Below, in pieces: positions 27,386 through 35,532 of a DNA stretch of 64,000 nucleotides. The position numbers and the translations under genes are program-made. How positions within the stretch are numbered: the stretch's first letter is position 1; the number at the start of each line of letters is the position of its first letter. This stretch comes from CAXMRP01 sp965216515 (GTDB taxonomy: Bacteria > Pseudomonadota > Alphaproteobacteria > Rhizobiales > Afifellaceae). Below the pieces are notes generated by a model. That model had not been told where the DNA came from. It made no database searches and worked only from the letters and a program-made list of their open reading frames with translations. Where the stretch lies: positions 3,224,001 through 3,288,000 of the forward strand of contig OZ244173.1 in assembly GCA_965216515.1 (NCBI GenBank). Direction: 5' to 3'.

Positions 27386-28941
27386 GCGACAGGATTCCTC
27401 CGAATGCAGAGCTGAATGCGCCCGGTGACACGGCCGGCCCAGGCGGCGAGGGCTTGCCCGATACCCGGCCCGGCGGTGAAGAACGACCGGCGGATACCGG
27501 ACTCCGCGGCCGAATCGCCAGCAGCCTGTCGGCCAAGCTGCTGCTTCTGACCATCCTGTTTGTGATGATTGCAGAGGTGCTGATTTACGTGCCGTCCATC
27601 GCCAATTTCCGGGATGTCTGGTTGCATGAAAAACTGGAATCGGCGGCCGTCGCGGCAATCGTCGCGTCCGCGGGGCCTGAAAACGGGCTGCCGCAGGAAT
27701 TGCAGCGCGAAATGCTCGATGCGATTGGTCTTGAATCCATTGCATTGCGCAGCCACGGACAAAGAATGCTGATTGCCTCCGGCGATATGCCGAAGGATGT
27801 CGCGGCACACTATGACCTGACGGAGTTGCGCCCCCTGGCCAGCGTCGCCGCCGCGTTCGCGACGCTGTTCGCCACTGGTGAGCGGTTTGTCACGGTTGCC
27901 GGTGATCCGCCGGCCGGCAGTGACGGGCTCGATGTTGTGATTCGCGAATCCGCCCTTCGCAAGGCCATGCTGGTCTACTCCCGCAACATCCTCGTGCTGT
28001 CGCTGGCGATCTCGCTGTTTTCCGCCACACTCGTCTATCTGGCGCTCAATCGGCTGATTGTCCGGCCGATTACCCGCATCGGCGCCAATATGGCGGCGTT
28101 TTCCGCCGCGCCGGAGGAACCCGGTTCCATCATCGAACCGTCGCGGCGCAGCGATGAGATTGGCCTTGTCGAAGATCGTCTGGCTTCGATGCAGCACGCG
28201 TTGGGCGACATGCTGCACAAGCAGCGCCATCTGGCCGACCTTGGTCTGGCGGTTTCGAAGATCAATCACGATCTGCGCAACATACTGGCCTCCGCCCAAC
28301 TGTTTTCCGACCGGCTTGGCTCCGCCGACGATCCCGTCGTTCAGCGTGTCGCACCCAAGATCGTCGGCACCATAGACCGCGCGATCGGCTACACAACTTC
28401 GGTCCTGTCCTATGGTCAGGCCAATGAGGAACCACCCAAACGGCGGTTGGTTCGCCTCGCCGCGCTGATCGACGACGTGGCCGATGTGCTGTCGCTGCCG
28501 GGCCATGACCTGATCAATTGGGAAAACAGGGTGCCGGACGAGATCGAGATCGACGCCGATCCCGACCAGCTGTTTCGGGCGCTCATGAATCTCTGCCGCA
28601 ATGCCATGGAAGCATTGAGTCGCGACAAGGATCCGGCGGTAATTCGCCGTCTCTGGGTGGAAGCGGAACGCCGGGGGGGTGTCGTCACAATTCGGATCTG
28701 CGATACCGGTCCGGGCGTCCCGGAGCGGGCCCGCAAGGCATTGTTCCAACCGTTTCGCGGATCGGCGCGCCCGGGCGGGACCGGCCTGGGCTTGGCTATT
28801 GCTGCGGAAATCACCCACGCCCATGGCGGTGAAATCCGGCTGGTCGATCATACGTCCGCCGGTGCCGTTTTTGAGCTGACACTGCCCGATCGGCCCGTCA
28901 AGCTCGATGAACTCAGGCGTGCAAACCGGACCGCAAACTGA
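27382..28941 (+). CDS. Membrane sensor histidine kinase
   Basis: The 519-residue kinase has a Pro/Gly-rich cytoplasmic N-terminus (1-45), a membrane helix (about 52-70), a periplasmic domain, and a second helix (about 202-222). A HAMP segment, an H-box SKINHDLRNILASAQLFSD (His296), an N-box LMNLCRNAMEAL, and G-boxes DTGPGVPE and GGTGLGLAIA follow. No response regulator gene is adjacent, so the partner is encoded elsewhere. The gene is coupled by ATGA overlap to the TPR-sulfotransferase gene, an unusual partner. The ligand is unknown. Confidence 0.9.
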   Translation: MSDRIPPNAELNAPGDTAGPGGEGLPDTRPGGEERPADTGLRGRIASSLSAKLLLLTILFVMIAEVLIYVPSIANFRDVWLHEKLESAAVAAIVASAGPENGLPQELQREMLDAIGLESIALRSHGQRMLIASGDMPKDVAAHYDLTELRPLASVAAAFATLFATGERFVTVAGDPPAGSDGLDVVIRESALRKAMLVYSRNILVLSLAISLFSATLVYLALNRLIVRPITRIGANMAAFSAAPEEPGSIIEPSRRSDEIGLVEDRLASMQHALGDMLHKQRHLADLGLAVSKINHDLRNILASAQLFSDRLGSADDPVVQRVAPKIVGTIDRAIGYTTSVLSYGQANEEPPKRRLVRLAALIDDVADVLSLPGHDLINWENRVPDEIEIDADPDQLFRALMNLCRNAMEALSRDKDPAVIRRLWVEAERRGGVVTIRICDTGPGVPERARKALFQPFRGSARPGGTGLGLAIAAEITHAHGGEIRLVDHTSAGAVFELTLPDRPVKLDELRRANRTAN

Positions 28942-29115
28942 TGCCGGATCCGCGGCGACAATCCGCTTGGCGGGACAGGGCCATTGCACGTGCGATTGCC
29001 GGGCGGTGCGGGCCCCCGGATTGCGCGGCGGCGGTTGCGCTTGCAATCGGCCAACTGATTGATTAGTTGAAGCGGCCCGCAGGACACGTTTCACGACCAT
29101 TCTGAAACGGGCAAG

Positions 29116-29192
29116 GCGCCGGTAGCTCAGCTGGATAGAGCACCAGACTACGAATCTGGGGGTCAGGGGTTCGAATCCTCTCCGGCGCGCCA
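29116..29192 (+). tRNA. tRNA-Arg (anticodon ACG)
   Basis: The 77-base cloverleaf has acceptor arms GCGCCGG (29116-29122) and CCGGCGC (29182-29188), a D arm with AGCTCAGCTGGATAGAGC, and an anticodon stem CCAGA/TCTGG. The anticodon loop CTACGAA gives anticodon ACG at 29150-29152, and the T-arm has GGTTCGAATCC. The 3' end carries discriminator G and an encoded CCA (29190-29192). It is expected to be A34-to-inosine edited and to read CGN codons. No integrase or att repeat is seen beside it. Confidence 0.97.
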
Positions 29193-29653
29193 ATGATTAA
29201 GTCAGCCAAATCAGAATATTAACGGAATTGCACTCCGCGAAAGCCGTGGGGCAACGCGCCGCCCTCCCGTTTCGAACCAGCATGCATACCGCGCGATCCC
29301 TGCCGGAAGAATTCTTGTCCGCCGCTTTGTTCACATTGCCGTTGATGCCCCCGGCCGCTGGCGCCGTATTGGCATCACGGCCGCCGCCGTAGCCGCGGTA
29401 GCCTGGCTGCCTGTCGATCCGGATGAGTGCCTGGCGCGCCGGTTTCGGCCGCCGGATCGGCATCCGGCGATTGCGGTGTCAAATCCGCGGGCTTTGAAAA
29501 AAGGCGAAGCCCGGGTTGGAAAACAAGACCGGCAAACACGTTCATTTCACGTTCATCATTCTGAAAGGATGTGAGTCATCCGGCTGTGCGACATTGTTCC
29601 ATTGGACCTGCAAACGCTGGTTTGAGACACATGCTGAAGAGCAGGGGAAATCG
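29193..29653. promoter_or_regulatory. Gene-poor region upstream of EF-hand gene, with GTTCAT direct repeats
   Basis: No convincing gene is visible in these 461 bases; an 88-codon minus-strand frame has no recognisable features. The notable element is a perfect 9-bp direct repeat, CACGTTCAT at 29537-29545 and 29548-29556 (period 11), about 100 bases before the EF-hand gene. OmpR-family regulators bind direct repeats with about this period. GTTCAT repeats recur before the two-component operon at 30295-30330. Confidence 0.45.
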
Positions 29654-30094
29654 GTGCTGAAGCCTGATCTTCGGGGGGTCCGAAATACAATCCGCCGGAT
29701 CGCGAGGACACGCGGTGTTTTGGCCCTTGTGTATTGGCTTGCCGTCGCGCCAATGATGACTACCGGCTTGACGGCGCCGGCAAACGCGCAGACCGCCAGT
29801 TTTCGGTCGGTGGACAAGAACTCTGACGGGGTGCTGAGCTTCAATGAACTTGTTGCGGCGTTTGGCAGGGCTGGTGCAAAAAGGCTGCTCCATCGGTTTG
29901 ACCATAGCGGCGACGGCCGCCTGACGATATCCGAACTGCGGGCGGGGCGGGGCGACCGCCAGGACGGCGGCGATAGAGATGCCGGCGGTAGAGACAGCGA
30001 TGACAGGGACAATCGGGAAAGCGATGATGACGGCGACGACTCCGACAATGGAGGCGGCGACGGAGGTGAAAGCGATGGCGAGGATGACGACTAG
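29654..30094 (+). CDS. Exported EF-hand calcium-binding protein with acidic tail
   Basis: The GTG start at 29654 is chosen because AGGGG lies seven bases upstream and a good signal peptide follows (basic N-terminus, hydrophobic residues 21-38, cleavage after PANAQ). The frame is open further upstream but looks non-coding there. The mature protein has two canonical EF-hand loops, DKNSDGVLSFNE (54-65) and DHSGDGRLTISE (83-94), with Asp at 1 and 5 and Glu at 12. A tail of about 45 Asp, Gly, Arg and Ser residues follows. It probably binds calcium in the periplasm or outside the cell. Its function is unknown; a calcium-buffering or sensing role linked to the downstream two-component operon is an inference. 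Confidence 0.8.
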   Translation: MLKPDLRGVRNTIRRIARTRGVLALVYWLAVAPMMTTGLTAPANAQTASFRSVDKNSDGVLSFNELVAAFGRAGAKRLLHRFDHSGDGRLTISELRAGRGDRQDGGDRDAGGRDSDDRDNRESDDDGDDSDNGGGDGGESDGEDDD

Positions 30095-30424
30095 ATCGCA
30101 GTCGCCGCCCTGGACTTGAACCGGCAATCGGTCGATCGGGTATGTTCACGTTGATGCGGCGACAGATGCTGGCGTCCTGAACATCATCAACGGACTGCTT
30201 CGTCATCGCCCGGCAATTGATCGGGTGCCTGAAATTGACCGGATCAAGGCAATCCCGGTTGAGTTGGCCACGCCGCGACCCCGCGAACCAAATCGTTCAT
30301 CTCGATCGCGTGCGTTCATATGTTGTTCATCGGCTTGAAGGCCGGGCCTTCATCCGGCTTTGCGATTGTTCTCACGTAGCGCTGGCAAAAGGGATGCAAC
30401 GAAACGCCAGCAACGGAGCACGGC
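30095..30424 (+). promoter_or_regulatory. Promoter region of the P-loop/ABC-like/two-component operon
   Basis: No gene is seen in this 330-base gap. GTTCAT occurs at 30295-30300, 30314-30319 and 30325-30330; the last two are 11 bp apart, as in the repeat before the EF-hand gene. This is a candidate operator for the OmpR-type regulator encoded at 34697-35368. The assignment rests on repeat spacing only. Confidence 0.4.
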
Positions 30425-31489
30425 ATGACACCGATTTCTCAAATCTCCCCGACCGTCTGCGAGACCGCAAAATGGGCTTTCACGACCCGCAGGGTGAATC
30501 GATCTGATGTGAGCGGGCTTTCCGCACAGTTTTGCCATGCGAGAGCCGGCGACCTGATCCTCTGCGAAATCGCCGAAATCGGGCACCACAAGAAAATTCA
30601 GCTGGCCGAGCGGCGCGCCTCGGCAAGCTATCCCGGTGACCATGTCGTACTTTGTCTCGGCGATCGCTACGCGCCCGACCAGTTTCTCGCCAGCGCCGTC
30701 ATTGATGACAATCTCATCGACCTTGTGGCGGGAGGCGGTGTCGCGGGCCGGGTGGATGCCGCGCACGCCTTCATGGAAGACCCCACACGGTTGAAGCCCC
30801 TGGGTCTTCTGACCAATGCCAGGGGCGAAGCGATCAACGTTGCCGACTATGCCCTGCCGGCCCTGCCCCCCAACGATCGCGTGACGGTCATTGGCGTCTT
30901 CGGTGCATCGATGAATTCTGGCAAGACAACCGCTGCGTCCAGCCTCGGTCATGGCCTTATGCGTGCCGGCTATGCCGTGGCCGGTGTCAAAGCCACGGGC
31001 ACCGGCGCCTTTGGTGACTTCAACAGCTTCGAGGACGGGGGTGCGCCGGCGCTGGATTTCACCGATGTGGGGATGGCGACGACCTTTCGCACGCCGATGG
31101 ACCGGATCGAAGCCGGCTTTGACACTTTGGTCGCGACCGCTGCGGAGCGTGGCGCGGAGGTCGTGGTCGTTGAAATTGCCGATGGTGTGTTCCAGCAGGA
31201 AACCCGCGCCATCCTGAGGTCTTCCCGTATTCGCGATCGGCTGGACGGCATCCTCTTCGCGGCACCTGATGCACTCAGCGCACTGGGTGGTGTGACGGTT
31301 CTGGCGCAGGTGGGGCTCAGCCCGTTTGCAATCTCCGGAATGGTGAGTTGCTCGCCGTTGGCGATGGCCGAGGCCGCCGAGGTCACTGATCGCCCGATCC
31401 TGTCACGCGAGGATCTTTGGTCGCCTGAAGCGATCGCGCGCCATGTCGCACCTCTCATGCGCCGTGACCCGGTGGATATGGCCGCATGA
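30425..31489 (+). CDS. P-loop NTPase of unknown function
   Basis: The gene product is not assigned to a named family. In 354 residues it has an N-terminal domain (1-150) and a nucleotide-binding domain with Walker A GASMNSGKTT (residues 160-169) and a conserved-looking VKATGTGAFGDFNSFEDGGAPALDF after it. A hydrophobic strand, VVVEIADGVFQQETRAIL, is a candidate Walker B or substrate site. The NSGKTT form recalls MobB/DUF1611-like P-loop proteins that act on a small molecule. ATG 30425 has GGAG upstream. Its stop overlaps the next gene (ATGA), so the two products are probably made together. Confidence 0.7.
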   Translation: MTPISQISPTVCETAKWAFTTRRVNRSDVSGLSAQFCHARAGDLILCEIAEIGHHKKIQLAERRASASYPGDHVVLCLGDRYAPDQFLASAVIDDNLIDLVAGGGVAGRVDAAHAFMEDPTRLKPLGLLTNARGEAINVADYALPALPPNDRVTVIGVFGASMNSGKTTAASSLGHGLMRAGYAVAGVKATGTGAFGDFNSFEDGGAPALDFTDVGMATTFRTPMDRIEAGFDTLVATAAERGAEVVVVEIADGVFQQETRAILRSSRIRDRLDGILFAAPDALSALGGVTVLAQVGLSPFAISGMVSCSPLAMAEAAEVTDRPILSREDLWSPEAIARHVAPLMRRDPVDMAA

Positions 31490-33012
31490 CTTTTCTCCCC
31501 CCACTGGCCACAAGGGACCGCGTCGCCGACGCGGTCCTCGTGGTTTCCTGCGGCATAGTGCAGGCGGCGGCCTTTGCGGTTGCGGCATTCGCCACGCGCG
31601 ATGCGTTCGCGGCACTGCATTTCGGCCATGTTCTGGCCATTGGCACGGTGGCGGAACTGGCGGCTTCAGGTTTGGTGGCCGCCTCGTGTTTTCTTCTGTC
31701 CCGCTGCCGTGCAGAAGCCTTGGGGCAGAGTTACGCGATTTCGTTGCGGCGTGCGCTCTATCAGCAGATCGCCCGCCTCCCGAAATCCCGTCACGAAAGA
31801 CGCCGTGTCGGTGCCTTGTCATTGAGATTTGTCGGCGATCTGTCGGCGGCGCGCCTGTGGTTTGGACGCGGTTTGCCCGATGTGCTGTCTGCCGCAGTGG
31901 TGCTCCCGGGCGCCGTCGCGATCCTGCTTGTTCTCAATTCCGCTCTTGCAGGCGTCGGGCTCATGGTGCTCGCCGTTGTTCTGCTGGTCATGGGCGCAAC
32001 GGCCTGGCACCTGGGACGCCGTCACCGCCGGCTCAGACGCCGTCGAGCCAACATAGCGATCTCAATGATCGAGCGGATTGCGATTGCGCCCGAACTGGAC
32101 CTGATGGGGCGAACGGACAGGGAGCTGCGCAAGCTCGACGAGCAAGGCGCGTCGCTGCGCGCCGACGCCTTGGCCCGGCGCGGCAAAACGGCGGGCCTCC
32201 AGGCCTTGCTGCAAATGGGCGTGGCCGTTTCCGGCCTTCTGATGCTGTGGCAGGCCAGCCAATACGAAATCGCGCCTGCCACGGTGGCCGCGTGCCTCTC
32301 TGTCCTGGCCCTGATCGCCTTGCCTTTGCAGGACCTTGGCGCGGCCTGGGACCACTATTGCGCCTGGCGGGTGGCCCGCGAGAAAGCGGAAAGGCTGCTG
32401 TCGGAGCCCGCCCTCCTGCGACAGGGCGCGCGCAGGTCCAAATCCGTGCCTGTCGAGGTGCGCGGCGCATTCGGTCGGGATTCCGTGGCATTCGTGGCGA
32501 AACCCGGCAAAGCAACCACATTGCGCGGCAAACATGCCCGCCTCCTCGCACGGTGCATTTCCGGCCTCGACAATGTCGACACCCTGGATGTCCTGTATGA
32601 CGGGCAAAAGAAAATTCCGAGGGTCGCCCATATTGCCGATGAACATGTCGGGCTCCAGGGCAGTTTGCGCCGGTCTGCGACACTGATGTGCCGGAAACGT
32701 CCCGGTGACCGGAAGACCGCCGAGGTTCTTGGCCTTTTTGGTCTGGACGGCCTCCTGGCCGCACCGCGCGGTCTCGACCAGCGCTTGTCCGAAAACGGCA
32801 ACGGACTGTCTTCGCAATTCTCCCTGCGGCTGGATTTGGCGCGGGCTGTCCTTGGCAAGGCCGATGTAATTGTCATCGATTCTGTGCGGTGGTCATCTGG
32901 CGTGGATCGTGTCGAATTGCTGGAAACCATGCGCCAGCAGTCTGCGCCAACGGTCATATTGGTCGAATCGGCAAACGCGCAATATCCGGAAGAAGATTCA
33001 GAGGTCGCCTGA
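31486..33012 (+). CDS. ABC-exporter-like protein with degenerate ATPase domain
   Basis: In 508 residues the N-terminal 300 hold about six hydrophobic segments typical of type-1 ABC exporters, with a cytoplasmic loop (LGQSYAISLRRALYQQIARLPKS). The C-terminal part keeps the outline of an ABC ATPase but is decayed. The Walker A position reads AKPGKATTLRGK, not GxxGxGKS/T. The signature is LSSQFSLRLDLARAV, lacking LSGGQ, and the Walker B end VIVIDS lacks the catalytic Glu. It is therefore unlikely to hydrolyse ATP on its own. It may act as a membrane sensor or partner for the adjacent P-loop NTPase or the kinase, with which it is co-transcribed. Confidence 0.75.
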   Translation: MTFLPPLATRDRVADAVLVVSCGIVQAAAFAVAAFATRDAFAALHFGHVLAIGTVAELAASGLVAASCFLLSRCRAEALGQSYAISLRRALYQQIARLPKSRHERRRVGALSLRFVGDLSAARLWFGRGLPDVLSAAVVLPGAVAILLVLNSALAGVGLMVLAVVLLVMGATAWHLGRRHRRLRRRRANIAISMIERIAIAPELDLMGRTDRELRKLDEQGASLRADALARRGKTAGLQALLQMGVAVSGLLMLWQASQYEIAPATVAACLSVLALIALPLQDLGAAWDHYCAWRVAREKAERLLSEPALLRQGARRSKSVPVEVRGAFGRDSVAFVAKPGKATTLRGKHARLLARCISGLDNVDTLDVLYDGQKKIPRVAHIADEHVGLQGSLRRSATLMCRKRPGDRKTAEVLGLFGLDGLLAAPRGLDQRLSENGNGLSSQFSLRLDLARAVLGKADVIVIDSVRWSSGVDRVELLETMRQQSAPTVILVESANAQYPEEDSEVA

Positions 33013-33013
33013 C

Positions 33014-34597
33014 ATGCGCTCATCCACTCTGTTTGGAATTTATACCGCCGTTATCATTGGTCTTCTGGGCGGACTGTCGGCGCTCACGCTTTACAGCCTC
33101 GAGAAGGCCCGCTGGTGGGACGCACGCACGCAACTGGCACAGGACGCCTATGGGCTGCACCTGAAGCTGGAGGCAAACCTATATCGCCTGTTCAAACAGC
33201 ACGGCGACGCTCTTCTCATTGGCGATCGCGACGGTGGAGAAGAGATGAATGCACTGCGCGCAAAGATAACGCGGAATCTTGGAGACATTCGCAATGTGAT
33301 TGCACGCGAAATCCAGACGGTCGGCGATGAAGAAATCGAAGAACTGGAACTTCTCGACGAGATTGAACAGGATATCCGGTCGATCAATGCAGCCATTGCG
33401 ACCCTGACGGCATCCGGCGATCCGATCGAGACATTCGTTCAGATCGAACGGCTAGCGGCCCTGTTGGACGGTGATATCGACGACGAACTCGACCGCAAGA
33501 TCGAAGCCGCGCTTGAAGAGGAACTGGAAGAGGTTGAAGAAGTGCTGGCGGAGGCCGCCGCCTTCCGCACGTGGAACGAGCGGCTGGTCTACCTGATCAT
33601 GTTCGCCTCCGTTGCGACATTGATCGTGGCACTCTTGTCGTTCAATGGCCAGATAAGACAGCCGATGACGCGGCTGTCGGAAGGTATCGGCCGTCTGCGC
33701 GCCGCCGACTATTCCGAACCGGTTCATCTTGGCGGAAGCCGCGAGTTCCGCGACCTGGGCAACGTCTTGACCAGCATGGGAGAAGGTCTAGCTGCGCGTG
33801 AGGCGAGCCGCGCCGAGCAGAAAAAGCACTTGGAAGACACGGTTGCAGCCAGAACGGCCGAACTTCAACAGTTGATCGACAAGCTTGAGACCGGCGAGGA
33901 AAACCGGAAGCAGCTTATGGCCGATATCAGCCACGAACTGCGAACACCCCTGGCGATTATTCTTGGCGAGGCCGATGTCACCCTGCGAACGTCCGGCAAA
34001 TTGAGCGAGGAAGTCTCTGACGCTCTCGCGCGTATTCGCGATTCTGCAAAACATACCAATCAGATTGTCGACGATATGCTGACCGTGGCGCGATTTGAGG
34101 CCGGACAGCTGAGGTTGGACCGGAAAGAGACGGATCTGCGCATAGTCGTCCGCGACGCCATGGCGATGTTCCCCGGCCCGGTTCGGTTCGATGGCCCTGA
34201 AGGCAAAGTTCTTGCACGCGTGGACGAGGTTCGTTTCCGGCAGTCGGTGCTTGCCTTGCTGCAGAATGCCCGTCGCTACGGTGGTCCGGCGATATCGGTG
34301 AAATTGGAAGACGGACCCGCTGCACAAATGATTGCGATCGAAGACGACGGGCCGGGACTGAGCGCCGCGGAAAAGTCCCAGGCGTTCGATCGGTTCTTCC
34401 GGGGTTCCAATGCCTCCGGGCAGGGCATCGAAGGAAACGGCCTCGGGCTCCCGGTTGTCAAATCGATAGTCGAGGCCCATGGCGGTCGCGTTCACCTGGA
34501 GGATCGTGAGGAGGGCGGCCTGCGGGTCGTCATAATGCTGCCCAAAGAGCCTCCGATGAAAATCGTGCCCACAAACGCATCGCGCAGGTCCGCCTAG
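33014..34597 (+). CDS. Membrane sensor histidine kinase with acidic coiled-coil sensor domain
   Basis: The 527-residue kinase has a membrane helix (8-28), a periplasmic region (about 30-188) and a second helix (190-210). Its HAMP segment is followed by a coiled coil (about 260-300), HisKA with ADISHELRTPLAIILGE (His307), and an ATPase domain with EDDGPGLS and GNGLGLPVVKSI. The periplasmic part is strikingly acidic and helical: EEIEELELLDEIEQD and EEELEEVEEVLAE. That would suit cation sensing. ATG 33014 starts one base after the upstream stop. The paired response regulator lies 99 bases downstream. Confidence 0.92.
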   Translation: MRSSTLFGIYTAVIIGLLGGLSALTLYSLEKARWWDARTQLAQDAYGLHLKLEANLYRLFKQHGDALLIGDRDGGEEMNALRAKITRNLGDIRNVIAREIQTVGDEEIEELELLDEIEQDIRSINAAIATLTASGDPIETFVQIERLAALLDGDIDDELDRKIEAALEEELEEVEEVLAEAAAFRTWNERLVYLIMFASVATLIVALLSFNGQIRQPMTRLSEGIGRLRAADYSEPVHLGGSREFRDLGNVLTSMGEGLAAREASRAEQKKHLEDTVAARTAELQQLIDKLETGEENRKQLMADISHELRTPLAIILGEADVTLRTSGKLSEEVSDALARIRDSAKHTNQIVDDMLTVARFEAGQLRLDRKETDLRIVVRDAMAMFPGPVRFDGPEGKVLARVDEVRFRQSVLALLQNARRYGGPAISVKLEDGPAAQMIAIEDDGPGLSAAEKSQAFDRFFRGSNASGQGIEGNGLGLPVVKSIVEAHGGRVHLEDREEGGLRVVIMLPKEPPMKIVPTNASRRSA

Positions 34598-34696
34598 GGC
34601 CTGATGACAAAATTGAACACCGCTTTCGGGATATCCATACATGCAACAATTCGTGCTTAGTGTTCTGCCCGGAGCAAGACAAAGGTGGAGCTGGCG

Positions 34697-35368
34697 ATGA
34701 ACATCCTGCTTGTTGAAGACGAGGCGCGTCTCGCCGATTTCGTTCGTCGCGGCCTCGCCGCGGAAGGTTGGTCAGTCGATCATGCAGCAGACGGCGAAGA
34801 TGCGTTGGAACACGCGGCGGCCAATTCCTATGATGTGATTTTGCTGGATTTGATGCTGCCGGGCATCCAGGGGCAGGATGTGTGTCGCAAGTTGCGTGCC
34901 CGCAAATCAAAAACGCCCATTTTGATGTTGACGGCTCTGGACAGCCCCGAAGAGAAAGTCGAAGGATTGAAGATCGGGGCGGATGACTATCTGCCAAAGC
35001 CCTTCGACTTCGATGAACTCATTGCCCGCGTGGAGGCGCTTCACCGCCGCGCAACCGGTTATGCGGCGGAAGCGGGCGACACCATTCTTACCTGCGGAAC
35101 GCTGAATTTCGATCGATCGTCGCTGCAGGTCACGATCGCCGGTGAGGAGATTCAGCTGTCCAAGAAAGAACGCGATCTTCTCCTGCTGTTCCTGACGAAT
35201 ATGGGCCGTGTTCTGTCGCGCGAACGGATTCTGAACTCTGTCTGGGGCCTCAATGCCGATCCTTTGACAAATGTCGTCGATGTGTATGTCGGCCGCCTTC
35301 GCCGCAAAATCGGCGCGGAAGGTCAACGGATTGTGACACTCAGGAATGTCGGATACCGGATGACGTGA
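34697..35368 (+). CDS. OmpR/PhoB-family response regulator
   Basis: The 223-residue regulator has a receiver domain (phosphoacceptor Asp51 in VILLDLMLPG, Lys in YLPKPFD) and a C-terminal winged helix (SKKERDLLLLFLTNMGRVLSRERIL and VVDVYVGRLRRKIG). ATG 34697 follows GGTGGAG by six bases. It is paired with the preceding kinase gene. Targets are unknown. The GTTCAT repeats at 29537-29556 and 30295-30330 are candidates, since this class binds direct repeats with 10-11 bp period. Confidence 0.93.
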   Translation: MNILLVEDEARLADFVRRGLAAEGWSVDHAADGEDALEHAAANSYDVILLDLMLPGIQGQDVCRKLRARKSKTPILMLTALDSPEEKVEGLKIGADDYLPKPFDFDELIARVEALHRRATGYAAEAGDTILTCGTLNFDRSSLQVTIAGEEIQLSKKERDLLLLFLTNMGRVLSRERILNSVWGLNADPLTNVVDVYVGRLRRKIGAEGQRIVTLRNVGYRMT

Positions 35369-35377
35369 GGGGCGGTA

Positions 35378-35396
35378 CCGGCGCCGAAGGCGCCGG
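35378..35396 (+). terminator. GC hairpin after the response regulator gene
   Basis: CCGGCGCC-GAA-GGCGCCGG (35378-35396) is a perfect 8-bp stem with a 3-base loop starting 10 bases after the stop. There is no T-run. It likely ends the operon. Confidence 0.5.
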
Positions 35397-35532
35397 AATG
35401 TGACCGGGTGGCCGTCGTACCACGCGCCGACCGCTTGGTGACAATGGCGCATCATGTGTCGCCGCCGACTTTGCCGGTCATACGGAAGCGGGCTCTTGAC
35501 GAGGCTTGGGGGCGTGTCGGAAACATGCTCCG

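Noticed and set aside
29116..29192. tRNA-Arg as an integration site for a mobile element
   Set aside because: No integrase, transposase or repeated 3' tRNA fragment was noticed in the following sequence.
29197..29463. An 88-codon minus-strand open frame after tRNA-Arg
   Set aside because: No ribosome site, family signature or membrane or signal segment was seen; probably chance.
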